Source: Parvularcula sp. BBD 1991-13 (GTDB taxonomy: Bacteria > Pseudomonadota > Alphaproteobacteria > Caulobacterales > Parvularculaceae). Taken from it: 64,000 nt of DNA. The notes under the pieces were generated by a model. That model did not search any database. It was given only the letters and a program-made list of their open reading frames with translations, and was not told where the DNA came from. Below, in pieces: positions 19,474 through 27,610 of the stretch (position 1 is the first letter of the stretch; each line of letters opens with the position of its first letter). Position numbers and translations under genes: made by a program. Location: assembly GCA_001657385.1 (NCBI GenBank), contig LYSZ01000001.1, positions 186,001 through 250,000 on the forward strand, given 5' to 3'.

Positions 19474-20916
19474 ATGCTGAGGATGCCGGGCCGGATGCGC
19501 CGTGCGGGCGTGACCGCCGTCTTTGCTGGGGCCGCGGCGGCTGGGTTTGTCGCGGCGGGGCTCGTCGCCGCGCTGATTTTTTCGCCGCCGCGCGCGTTTC
19601 TCCCCGCCGCCGGGACGGGGGCGCCCGCGCTTCGCATCGCCGTTGCGCAGATTGACGGCGCGGCGTTGCGCGTCTCCTACCGCTGGCGCGAGCCGCGTCC
19701 GGCGATGGCGTTTCGAGTGGTTCCGGGCAGCCATCGCGCGCGGCGGTGGTCGGTCGAGGACGACGGCTTCGCCCTGCGCGCCGGCGCCGGCGTCGATACG
19801 ATCGTACGGACCGACGGGGCCCCGTTCGCGGCCGTAACGCTGATCGTCCGGCCGGACGAGACCCGTCCGCCTAAGGATTATTCGCCTGTCGCGGCGTATG
19901 GCGAAGGCGGCGCGCTCGTCTATACCGGCCATCTCCTGCCGCTCGGCGAGGACGGCGCCCGCATCGAGGCGCGTTTCGATTTCCAGCCGGCGCCCGGCAA
20001 CGCGGCGACGGCGTTCGGCGCCCATGCGCCGTCCCTCGCCGACTGGCGCAGCCCCACAGGCGCGCCGGCCTTCGTCTATCTCGGCCCGCTGGCGCCGCGG
20101 ATCACGGCGCGCTCTGCGGCGCTCGTCGATCCGGCGGCGCCGGCCTGGGCGCGGGCGGAATTCCAGGCGGTGTCGGCGCGGGCCCTGGATCATTTCACGG
20201 CGGCGTTCGGCGACGCCATGGCGATCAAGCCCAACCTTTTCCTCACCGCCGGCGCCCTCGACGAGCCCGGCCGGATGCGCTTTTCCGGCGACGCCGCGCC
20301 CGGCCAGTTTCAGGTCACGCTGGAGGGCGGCGCCTGGCGGTCCCCGAGCGCGGCGGCGCGGGACACGCTCCGCCTGTCAACGATCCACGAGGTCTTTCAC
20401 CTCTGGCAGCACGCGGCGGCGCCGCCCGAAACGGCGCATGCGCCGGGCTGGATCCATGAAGGCGCCGCCGACATCGTCGCGGCGGAGGCCATGGTCGCCC
20501 TCGGCTACTGGGACGGTGCGGCCCTGGAGGGGTTCATGGCGCGCTCGCGCCGGGCGTGCGCTTTCGGCATCGAATACGGCGCCCTCGCGGGCGCGCGCCG
20601 GCGCGGCGATTTCCGCGCGCTGTACGGCTGCGGCGTCGTGATCGGCGAGGCGGCGGCGCGCGCCGGCGGGACCACGGCGAGCGCGTTCTGGCGCGATTTT
20701 CTGATCATGGCGGCGGCGCGCGGCGGCTATTCCGAGGCGATGTTTTACGACGTCGTCGCCGCGCGGACGGACCGGACCTTCGCCGACGCCGTGCGCCGTT
20801 TCGTCAGGACGCCGCACGCCCGTCCGGAAACAGCGATGCAAGCGCTGGCGACGGCGGCCGCGGCGGCGCGGGCCGGCGCCGGCGCACGCCCCCTTGCGCA
20901 GGGCGGGCGGCGTTGA
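19474..20916 (+). CDS. Membrane-anchored zinc metallopeptidase-like protein (HExxH gluzincin)
   Basis: This is a 480-residue protein with one N-terminal membrane segment (about residues 12-33, AGAAAAGFVAAGLVAALIF) and a large periplasmic part. Residues 305-309 are HEVFH and Glu329 lies in WIHEGAADI. The pattern HExxH-x19-E, with a second acidic residue, resembles M1/M61-type gluzincins. The N-terminal half (about 45-220) is beta-rich and without a known motif. GGAGGT lies nine bases before the ATG at 19474. The gene is divergent from ruvX and 36 bases before gatC, so it could be the first gene of the gat operon. I do not recognise a named family; peptidase activity is inferred from the motif only. 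Confidence 0.8.
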   Translation: MLRMPGRMRRAGVTAVFAGAAAAGFVAAGLVAALIFSPPRAFLPAAGTGAPALRIAVAQIDGAALRVSYRWREPRPAMAFRVVPGSHRARRWSVEDDGFALRAGAGVDTIVRTDGAPFAAVTLIVRPDETRPPKDYSPVAAYGEGGALVYTGHLLPLGEDGARIEARFDFQPAPGNAATAFGAHAPSLADWRSPTGAPAFVYLGPLAPRITARSAALVDPAAPAWARAEFQAVSARALDHFTAAFGDAMAIKPNLFLTAGALDEPGRMRFSGDAAPGQFQVTLEGGAWRSPSAAARDTLRLSTIHEVFHLWQHAAAPPETAHAPGWIHEGAADIVAAEAMVALGYWDGAALEGFMARSRRACAFGIEYGALAGARRRGDFRALYGCGVVIGEAAARAGGTTASAFWRDFLIMAAARGGYSEAMFYDVVAARTDRTFADAVRRFVRTPHARPETAMQALATAAAAARAGAGARPLAQGGRR

Positions 20917-20952
20917 TAGGGCTCTGGGATTCTTAACCGTTATCGAGGCGTC

Positions 20953-21252
20953 ATGGCAGTTGACAAGGAAACCGTTCGCAAGGTCGCGCGCCTTGCGCGC
21001 ATCGCCGAACCGGAGGAGCGGCTAGAGCCGCTGGCGAAGGAGCTGTCGGGCATCCTCGACTGGATCGAGCAGCTGGGCGAGGTCGATATCGAAGGCGTCG
21101 AGGCGATGGCGTCGACCGTCGACGTCACCCTGCCGATGCGCGCGGACGCGCTCCAGGACGGGCCCACCGGCGGCGGCCAGCCTGACAATATTGTCGCCAA
21201 TGCGCCGAAAACGGAAGATCACTTCTTCGTGGTGCCGAAGGTGGTGGAGTAA
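20953..21252 (+). CDS. gatC: Asp/Glu-tRNA amidotransferase subunit C
   Basis: GatC is the small belt-like subunit that holds GatA and GatB together in the enzyme that amidates misacylated Glu-tRNA(Gln) and Asp-tRNA(Asn). The 99-residue sequence has the standard motifs VRKVARLARI, LSGILDWIEQL and the C-terminal LQDGPTGGGQPDNIVANAPK. Its stop codon overlaps the ATG of the next gene (TAATG), so translation of the unknown downstream protein is coupled to gatC. GAGGCG precedes the start. Confidence 0.96.
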   Translation: MAVDKETVRKVARLARIAEPEERLEPLAKELSGILDWIEQLGEVDIEGVEAMASTVDVTLPMRADALQDGPTGGGQPDNIVANAPKTEDHFFVVPKVVE

Positions 21253-21692
21253 TGACGGCGGAGGCCGGGCCGCTGGTCGCCAAGCTGGGCGTTTTCGTCA
21301 ACGACAAGTCGGCTTTCGGCGACCGTTACAATAATGACGAGGCAAGGCTCATCGCCGACGGCGTCGCGGCCCTCGCGCGCGAAAAACTGACGGCGCGCGG
21401 CCTCGACGACGCCCTGTCGGTCGAGCTGACCGACATGCGCCGCGGCTGCATCATCGTCGAACTGGGCTTTTTCCTGCTGGCCGGCGGCGCCTTTTACAAG
21501 GGCGTTAAGGACTATCCGAAACTGAAACAGGGCGTTCAGGAAATCGCGCGTGACGTCAACGGGCTGCGTCTTCGTCTGAATCCGCCGGATCCGCAGGCGC
21601 TGATCGATGAAGAACGGCTCAGCCTTTATAACCGCGGACACATGATGTCTGTACGCATGATCGAACACTATCCTCAAGCGGTGCAAGCATGA
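21252..21692 (+). CDS. Unknown protein coupled between gatC and gatA
   Basis: I do not recognise this 146-residue protein. It shares one base with the gatC stop (TAATG) and four with the gatA start (ATGA), so all three are translated in series. Residues 1-60 look alpha/beta ([19 protein letters not shown], then [16 protein letters not shown]). Residues 65-85 form a moderately hydrophobic segment ([17 protein letters not shown]) that could be one membrane pass or a buried strand. It is followed at once by a basic amphipathic helix ([19 protein letters not shown]). The tail is Pro/Asp/Glu-rich. The strong-turn motif [11 protein letters not shown] and the KDYPK segment recall small domains fused to bacterial signalling or effector proteins, but that is only an impression. 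Position implies a link to tRNA amidation, or simple hitch-hiking. Confidence 0.85.
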   Translation: MTAEAGPLVAKLGVFVNDKSAFGDRYNNDEARLIADGVAALAREKLTARGLDDALSVELTDMRRGCIIVELGFFLLAGGAFYKGVKDYPKLKQGVQEIARDVNGLRLRLNPPDPQALIDEERLSLYNRGHMMSVRMIEHYPQAVQA

Positions 21693-23170
21693 CCGAAATC
21701 GCAAACCTCACCCTGACGCAGCTTCGCGACGCCCTCAAGGCGAAGGAGTTCACCGCCCTCGAGGCGACCGACGCCTATCTGGCGCGCATCGAGGAGGCGA
21801 AAGCGCTGAACGCCTTCATCACCGTGGCCGCCGACAAGGCGCGGGATATGGCAAGGGCCGCCGACGCGCGGCTTGCGAAAGGCGAGGGCGGCCCCCTGGA
21901 GGGCGCGCCCCTGGGGATCAAGGACCTGTTCTGTACGGAAGGATTGCTCACCACGGCGGCCTCGCACATTCTCGACGGCTTCACCCCGCCCTATGAATCG
22001 ACGGTCACGGCGAATCTCTGGCGCGACGGCGCGGTCTGCCTCGGCAAGCTCAATCTCGACGAATTCGCCATGGGCTCCTCCAACGAGACGAGCTTTTACG
22101 GCCCCGTGGTCAATCCCTGGCGGCGAAAAGGCGACGCCGCGCCGCTGACGCCCGGCGGCTCGTCCGGCGGTTCGTCGGCGAGCGTCGCCGCGCGGCTGTG
22201 CGCGGCCGCCACCGGCACCGACACCGGCGGGTCGATCCGCCAGCCCGCCTCGCTCACCGGCACGGTGGGGGTGAAGCCGACCTATGGCCGCTGTTCGCGC
22301 TGGGGCGTCGTCGCGTTCGCCTCGTCCCTCGACCAGGCGGGGCCGATCGCCCGGGACGTGCGGGACGCGGCGGTCATGCTGCGCTCCATGGCGGGATACG
22401 ATCCCAAGGATTCGACCTCGGTCAACCGTCCGACGCCGGATTACGAGACGGCGCTCGGCCAGTCGGTCAAGGGGCTGAAGATCGGCGTGCCGAAGGAATA
22501 CCGGGTCGACGGCATGCCCGACGAGATCGAGGCGCTGTGGCGGCGGGGCGTCGAGTGGATGAGGGACGCCGGCTGCGAGATCGTCGACATTTCCCTGCCG
22601 CTCACCAAATACGCGTTGCCGGTCTATTACATCGTCGCCCCGGCGGAGGCGTCCTCGAACCTCGCGCGCTATGACGGGGTGAAATACGGGTTCCGCTCCG
22701 AAGACGCCGGCGACATTCTTTCCATGTATGAAAACACCCGCGCCGAAGGGTTCGGCGACGAGGTCAAGCGGCGCATTCTTATCGGCGCCTATGCGCTTTC
22801 GGCCGGTTATTACGACGCCTATTATCTCCGTGCGCAGAAAGTCCGGAAAAGGATTTTCGATGAATTCGCGCAAGCCTTCGCCAAGGTCGACCTGATCCTG
22901 ACGCCCTCCGCGCCGTCGGCGGCGTTCGGCCTCGGGGAAAAGACCGACGATCCGGTTCAGATGTATCTGAACGACGTATTCACCGTCACCGGCAACCTTG
23001 CGGGGCTGCCGGGCGCATCCGTGCCTGCCGGCCTTGACGCGCAAGGTCTTCCCCTCGGCCTGCAGCTTCTGGCGCGTCCGTTCGACGAGGAGACGATGTT
23101 CAGGGGCATGTACGCCCTGGAGCAGGCGGCTGACTTTACCGCCAGGCCCGAGCCGTGGTGGGCGGTCTAG
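21689..23170 (+). CDS. gatA: Glu/Asp-tRNA amidotransferase subunit A
   Basis: GatA hydrolyses glutamine (or asparagine) to supply ammonia for tRNA amidation. The 493-residue protein carries the amidase-signature triad: Lys78 (GIKDLF), the cis-Ser in [10 protein letters not shown] (about residue 158) and nucleophile Ser182 in [10 protein letters not shown]. Later conserved blocks such as YFGFRSE-like KYGFRSED and DLILTPSAP are also seen. It begins inside the stop of the unknown gene (ATGA overlap). Presence of GatCAB implies that this organism makes Gln-tRNA and/or Asn-tRNA by the indirect route, normal for Alphaproteobacteria. gatB is not next but 4.4 kb downstream. Confidence 0.97.
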   Translation: MTEIANLTLTQLRDALKAKEFTALEATDAYLARIEEAKALNAFITVAADKARDMARAADARLAKGEGGPLEGAPLGIKDLFCTEGLLTTAASHILDGFTPPYESTVTANLWRDGAVCLGKLNLDEFAMGSSNETSFYGPVVNPWRRKGDAAPLTPGGSSGGSSASVAARLCAAATGTDTGGSIRQPASLTGTVGVKPTYGRCSRWGVVAFASSLDQAGPIARDVRDAAVMLRSMAGYDPKDSTSVNRPTPDYETALGQSVKGLKIGVPKEYRVDGMPDEIEALWRRGVEWMRDAGCEIVDISLPLTKYALPVYYIVAPAEASSNLARYDGVKYGFRSEDAGDILSMYENTRAEGFGDEVKRRILIGAYALSAGYYDAYYLRAQKVRKRIFDEFAQAFAKVDLILTPSAPSAAFGLGEKTDDPVQMYLNDVFTVTGNLAGLPGASVPAGLDAQGLPLGLQLLARPFDEETMFRGMYALEQAADFTARPEPWWAV

Positions 23171-23217
23171 CTTGAAAGAAGCGCTCTGAACTAAGCGCCC
23201 TGAGCGGCCGGGTCTAG

Positions 23218-23273
23218 CCGACTGGGCCTATCCGACTGGGCCTCTTCGATTGGGCCGGCGCGATTGGTCCCGG
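23218..23273. repeat. Degenerate tandem repeat, four 14-base units
   Basis: Four consecutive 14-base units follow gatA: CCGACTGGGCCTAT, CCGACTGGGCCTCT, TCGATTGGGCCGGC and GCGATTGGTCCCGG. The first two are almost identical and the others diverge stepwise, as in a decaying tandem array. No gene lies here. Confidence 0.75.
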
Positions 23274-23385
23274 CCGGGCGGCTGGCCGATGGCGGCGGGG
23301 CCCGAAAAGCCGGTCACGCGTTCGTTGATTGCAGGTGAGCGTTCTCGTTGTCATCTTCTGTCATGGGCGATGATGGAGGATGCAT

Positions 23386-23751
23386 ATGCGACTTCTGACG
23401 CTGATCCGAATCCCGCTTAAGGCTGCGTTCCTTGCGCCGATGGCGGCCGCCGCGGTCCTGCTCGCGCCCGAAGGGACCGCCGCCGCCGAACCGGCGCCGG
23501 CGCTTTACGACGCCGCCGGCGGGGGCGCGCTTTACACGGACGTTCACTATCGCGGCCGCGGATATTACGGCGCCGAACGGTTTTATCCCCGGGGCTATGT
23601 CAAGGGACGCGGGTTTCGCCATCGTGGATATTATCGCGGCCATCGCGGGGTTTACCGTCACGGGTATTATGGCCGCGGCAAGTTCCGCGGACATCGCCGG
23701 TTCCACGGTCGGGGCAAGTTTCGCCATCGCGGGGCGTTCCGACATTACTGA
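23386..23751 (+). CDS. Small secreted Gly/Arg/Tyr/His-rich protein
   Basis: A 121-residue protein with a signal peptide (residues 1-32, ending TAAAEPA) and a mature part of low complexity. From about residue 55 it is dominated by Gly, Arg, Tyr, His and Phe in short repeats such as RGRGYYG, FRHRGYYRGHRG, YRHGYYGRG and KFRGHRRFHGRGKFRHRG. It is very basic and probably disordered; such sequences bind nucleic acids, polysaccharides or metals, or form condensates. The start at 23386 is chosen because GGAGG sits six bases upstream; an ATG two codons earlier would place the ribosome site too close. Function unknown, and not recognised as a named family. Confidence 0.7.
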   Translation: MRLLTLIRIPLKAAFLAPMAAAAVLLAPEGTAAAEPAPALYDAAGGGALYTDVHYRGRGYYGAERFYPRGYVKGRGFRHRGYYRGHRGVYRHGYYGRGKFRGHRRFHGRGKFRHRGAFRHY

Positions 23752-23845
23752 CGGGCCGACCCGATTGACGGGGCGCAAGCCCGTATCAGGGACAATCTGT
23801 AAGGGATGATCCGCTCGTCCATCCGGCGGGCGGCTCGCCGCGTCG

Positions 23846-24715
23846 TCAGGCGTGCTCGACCACCGCGCCTTCGCGCTTCAAAACCGACTCTCCCCGCTCG
23901 TAAATCCGCTCCAGCGCATGCCAGGGCGCATAGGGGTAGAGGTGATGGATGAGATGGAAATTGTGGTAGTTGAACATCCACGCCAGCGCGCGGCCGCGCC
24001 AGTCCCTGCCCGTCGTGATGATGCGCGAGACTTTTATCGGATCGGTCTCGGTCTCGATCAGCCGGTGCGGCAGCCAGATGAAGCGAAAGGCGTTGCCGGC
24101 CCAGCTGTTCATCGCCGGAATGATCCATAGCATCAGCACTTCAAGCCCGTACCCCATGGCCGTCAGGGCGACGGGAACCGAATAGATCACCGCGGTTTCC
24201 AGCGCGACCTGGGCGAGGTACCGCCCCGGACGCTGTTTCATACGCGCCGCCTTCAGCCCTTTCCAGGTGGAGCTGAAGTAAAACAGATAGCAGTAAAGCG
24301 CCGTCTGCCAGAAGCCCCGGGCGGTGGCGACGAAATGCTCCGCATCGAGATCCGGATCGTTCGGGTGCGAATGGTGCAGCCTGTGGCTTGTCTCGTGCAG
24401 GGTGTAGGATTGCAGCCCGTAGCCCATGTTGACGACGCCGTAGGCGTAGTTCAGCCAGTAGGCATTTTGATCCGTTCCATGAATATTGCGGTGAACGCAT
24501 TCATGGGCGGGCGTGTAGCCGTGCACCATCCAGAAGGAATTGATCAGCAGCCCGGCCCATAAGGGAATGACGCCGCCGACCGCGAGCGCGGCGGTGACGA
24601 AGATCGCGGCGTTGAGAAAAGCGCCGAAGCCGACGGTTTTCCAGCACACGCCTTTGCGCTGGGCGAGCGCATAGGCTTTCAGATCGTGCATCGACCGAAT
24701 GGATGCGGTACTCAT
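23846..24715 (-). CDS. Membrane fatty acid desaturase/hydroxylase family protein
   Basis: This 289-residue integral membrane protein carries the three histidine boxes of the desaturase/hydroxylase superfamily: HECVH (about residue 92), HETSHRLHH (about 128) and HNFHLIHHLYP (about 258). These bind a di-iron centre that inserts a double bond or hydroxyl with O2. Four membrane segments are visible, including the pairs around FLNAAIFVTAALAVGGVIPLWAGLLI and ETAVIYSVPVALTAMGYG. The ATG at 24715 follows GAGGA at ideal spacing; an upstream in-frame ATG has no such site. It could be a lipid desaturase or a carotenoid/sterol-type hydroxylase; the substrate is not deducible. It is divergent from the hydrolase gene and convergent with the secreted RGY-rich gene. 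Confidence 0.85.
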   Translation of the reverse strand: MSTASIRSMHDLKAYALAQRKGVCWKTVGFGAFLNAAIFVTAALAVGGVIPLWAGLLINSFWMVHGYTPAHECVHRNIHGTDQNAYWLNYAYGVVNMGYGLQSYTLHETSHRLHHSHPNDPDLDAEHFVATARGFWQTALYCYLFYFSSTWKGLKAARMKQRPGRYLAQVALETAVIYSVPVALTAMGYGLEVLMLWIIPAMNSWAGNAFRFIWLPHRLIETETDPIKVSRIITTGRDWRGRALAWMFNYHNFHLIHHLYPYAPWHALERIYERGESVLKREGAVVEHA

Positions 24716-24855
24716 ACTTGTCCTCTTAGCGGGAGAAACTATTGCCTTTGTCAATCCGCGCAAGATTTGTAAGTCGAAATCGTTCACTTATAAGTTGCGG
24801 GTTAAAAATCGATTGCGGCGCGTCAGCGAATGCGCCGGTTTTAACGGATTAACCG

Positions 24856-25722
24856 ATGACCGCCCCTTATCGAGACGCCGCCCCTTACCGAGACATTGTC
24901 TACACCGCCCCGATTGCCTCCGCGCCCGGCGGGCGCATGCAGATCGACGCCTCGTTCGCGCCGGGCGAGGGCGAGTGGCGGGTTTTCGTGTTTACCGGAT
25001 CGCCAGGCAACAGGCGGCTTTTTACCCGTTTTTTAAGGACCGCGCCGCGCGATCTTGAGATCGTCGTCATCAGCCGGCCCGGTTTCGGCAAGGACCACGA
25101 CGAGCCGGTGCTGTCGTTCGAGGAGCAGGTCGCGGCGATCACCCCCTTTCTGCCCGGCAACGCCGGGCGGGGGGCCGAATGGGCCGACAAGAAGATCGTC
25201 GCCATGGGCGTTTCCTATGGCGGCGAGCTGGCGCTCCAGGCCGCGCTCACCTTTCCCGAAGCGGTGCGCGGGGTGGTAACCCTGTCGGCCCTGATCGACG
25301 AGCCGCATGATTATCTCCTGCGGCTGGAACAGCTCGGCGGCGCGCCCGGGGTGGAGGATTTCGTCCCCTCGGTCTGGCGCAAGGTGCGCGCGGAAATCGC
25401 CGGGCGGCGCGCGCAGATCGGCCCGCTGCTCGCCTCGCTGGGCGACCTCGCCGCGCCGGTGGAGGTGCTGCATGGCGATTTCGACGCGCTGGTGCCGCAG
25501 TCCAATGCGCGCACCCTCATGCGCGCGCTGGAGCCGACGGGCCTGGCGGCGCTCGAAATCATCCCCGGCGGCACCCATTATATCGAGTTGCAGTATCCGC
25601 GTCGGCTGCACCAGGCGATCGGCCGCGTCATCGAACGCAGCGAGCGCCTCGACGCCGGCGACGGACGAGACGCGCGCCAGATGAGACGCACATCAGATGA
25701 AAGGACAGGTTCCGATGGCTGA
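24856..25722 (+). CDS. Alpha/beta hydrolase
   Basis: A 288-residue cytosolic alpha/beta-hydrolase. The triad is readable: Ser120 in GVSYGGELAL, Asp210 in HGDFDALVP and His241 in GGTHYIEL. The oxyanion region is VFTGSPGNRRLFTRFLR. The substrate is unknown; esters or lipids are likely. The N-terminus contains a duplicated PYRD..PYRD sequence caused by an 18-base direct repeat directly after the ATG. The 3' end overlaps the next gene's start by eight bases, so the hydrolase and the following redox fusion are probably co-expressed. Confidence 0.85.
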   Translation: MTAPYRDAAPYRDIVYTAPIASAPGGRMQIDASFAPGEGEWRVFVFTGSPGNRRLFTRFLRTAPRDLEIVVISRPGFGKDHDEPVLSFEEQVAAITPFLPGNAGRGAEWADKKIVAMGVSYGGELALQAALTFPEAVRGVVTLSALIDEPHDYLLRLEQLGGAPGVEDFVPSVWRKVRAEIAGRRAQIGPLLASLGDLAAPVEVLHGDFDALVPQSNARTLMRALEPTGLAALEIIPGGTHYIELQYPRRLHQAIGRVIERSERLDAGDGRDARQMRRTSDERTGSDG

Positions 25723-27505
25723 CACCCCGAACGCAGGCGCCCCCGACACGGGTCTTGGCGCGGACCCCGGCATCGCCGAGGCGCCCGCCGACGATCCCCG
25801 CATTGCGGCGCCGAGGCCCGACAACCCGTCGGACCCGTATGCGCGCAGGGAGCAGACTTTCCCGAGGCTCACCGAGGCGCAGATCGAGCGCATGAAGCCG
25901 TTCGGGACCGTCGAGACGCTGCCGAAAGGGGAGGCGGTGTTCCGGCGCGGCGAGCGCACCGTCGACTTTTTCGTCGTGCTGAGCGGTCGGATCGAGATCT
26001 ACGACAATGACGCCGGCGACGGGGACGCCGGCGAAGAGAACGTCTTCACCGTCCACGCCGAGCGCCAGTTCACCGGCGAGCTGGATCTCTTCAACGACCG
26101 CAAGATCCTGGTCAGCGGCCGCATGGGGGAGGAGGGCGAGGTGTTGCGCGTCAACCGCGCCTCGTTCCGGCGGATGATGACGAGCCTGCCGGATGTCGGC
26201 GAGATCATCATGCGCGCGTTCATCCTGCGCCGTGTCGGCCTGATGGAGCACCAGCAGGGCGCGGCGACGGTGATCGGGCGCAAGGGGTCGGGCGCGCTTC
26301 TGGAGGTCGAGCGGTTCCTGCGCCGCAACGGCTATCCGCTTCGTGTACTGACGGTCGAGGACGATCCGCAGGCCGGCGAGCGTCTCGCCCGCCTCGGCAT
26401 CGACGCGGACGCGCATCTGCCCGTGGTGCTGGACCGGGACGACGCCTATATCCGCCGGCCATCCCGGCTCGACCTCGCGCGCTTTCTCGGCCTCGCGGTG
26501 GAGTTCGAGGGCGAGGAGATCTACGATGCGGTGATCGTCGGGGCCGGTCCGGCGGGCCTCGCAGCAGGGGTTTACGCCGCCTCGGAAGGGCTGAAAACCC
26601 TGATCCTGGAGGGGCTCGCGCCCGGCGGACAGGCGGGGACCAGCTCCAAGATCGAGAACTATCTCGGCTTTCCGACAGGCGTTTCCGGCCAGGCGCTGGC
26701 CGGCCGCGCCCAGGTCCAGGCGCAGAAATTCGGCGCGGTCCTGGCGACGCCCTTCGCCGCCGAGCGCCTGTGCTGTCAGGAGCGGCCCTACCGCATTTTC
26801 CTGACCAGCGGCGACATGGTCTGTGCGCGTACGGTCGTGGTCGCTTCCGGCGCGCGCTATCGCAAGCTTTCGGTGGACAATCTTGAAAACTACGAAGGCC
26901 AGAACGTGCATTACGCCGCCACCGCGATCGAGGCGCGGCTGTGCGGCGACAGCGACGTCGTCGTCATCGGCGGCGGCAATTCGGCGGGACAGGCGGCGGT
27001 GTTCCTATCGCAGCACGCAAACCATGTGCACATGCTGGTGCGGGGCCCGGAAATGGCCGCCTCCATGTCCGACTATCTGGTGGGCCGGATCCACGCCTCG
27101 CCGAAGATCACCCTCTACCAGAACGCCGAGCTGTGCGAGATCGACGGCGACGAGGCGCTTCAGGCCGCGGCTTGGCGCCATCGCCAGAGCGGGGAGATCA
27201 CCCGGAAGCCCGTCGCCCATATCTTCGTGATGATCGGCGCGGCGCCCAACACCGACTGGCTCGACGGGTGTCTCGCCCTCGACGACAAGGGGTTCGTGCT
27301 GACCGGCCGCGCGGCGGAAGCCTGCGCGGAATGCGCCCGCGCGCCTTACGCCTTCGAGACCTCCGAGCGGGGGATTTTCGCCGTCGGCGACGTGCGCGCC
27401 GATTCCGTCAAGCGGGTCGCCTCCGGCGTCGGCGAGGGCTCGGTCTGCGTTTCAGACATTCACAAGGCGCTCGCGGAGCTTTATCCCGGACCTGAAAACG
27501 AATAG
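25715..27505 (+). CDS. Cyclic nucleotide-binding domain fused to thioredoxin reductase-like flavoprotein
   Basis: A three-part 596-residue protein. A disordered acidic N-terminus (about 1-45) precedes a cyclic-nucleotide-binding domain (about 50-180; KGEAVFRRGERTVDFFVVLSGRIEI, FTGELDLFNDRKILVSG). Next is a thioredoxin-fold-like segment (about 190-260; ALLEVERFLRRNGYPLRVLTVEDDP). Last is a pyridine-nucleotide flavoprotein domain (about 270-596) with FAD motif GAGPAGLAAGVYAASEG, NADPH motif GGGNSAGQAAVFLS and GIFAVGDVRADSVKRVASGVGEG. The redox CxxC of true thioredoxin reductase is replaced by NVHYAATAIEA, so it may not reduce thioredoxin. Related fusions with receiver or CNMP domains are known in proteobacteria. 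The ATG at 25715 with AGG just upstream is preferred to that at 25697. It sits between gatA and gatB. Confidence 0.9.
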   Translation: MADTPNAGAPDTGLGADPGIAEAPADDPRIAAPRPDNPSDPYARREQTFPRLTEAQIERMKPFGTVETLPKGEAVFRRGERTVDFFVVLSGRIEIYDNDAGDGDAGEENVFTVHAERQFTGELDLFNDRKILVSGRMGEEGEVLRVNRASFRRMMTSLPDVGEIIMRAFILRRVGLMEHQQGAATVIGRKGSGALLEVERFLRRNGYPLRVLTVEDDPQAGERLARLGIDADAHLPVVLDRDDAYIRRPSRLDLARFLGLAVEFEGEEIYDAVIVGAGPAGLAAGVYAASEGLKTLILEGLAPGGQAGTSSKIENYLGFPTGVSGQALAGRAQVQAQKFGAVLATPFAAERLCCQERPYRIFLTSGDMVCARTVVVASGARYRKLSVDNLENYEGQNVHYAATAIEARLCGDSDVVVIGGGNSAGQAAVFLSQHANHVHMLVRGPEMAASMSDYLVGRIHASPKITLYQNAELCEIDGDEALQAAAWRHRQSGEITRKPVAHIFVMIGAAPNTDWLDGCLALDDKGFVLTGRAAEACAECARAPYAFETSERGIFAVGDVRADSVKRVASGVGEGSVCVSDIHKALAELYPGPENE

Positions 27506-27610
27506 ACCGAACGCCAAGGGGCCGAACCAGGCCGACCGACGCGGGCCAGGACGCGCCCGCCCGCTGGCGGTTTCAGGGTGGTTCCGGCTGGGCGCGACGA
27601 CAGGATGACG

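Noticed and set aside
20913-20945. Possible gatC promoter with TTGATA
   Set aside because: No -10 hexamer at 16-18 bases; the GGCTCTGGGATTCTTAA string resembles part of the composite repeat but lacks its stems, so it was not called a third copy.
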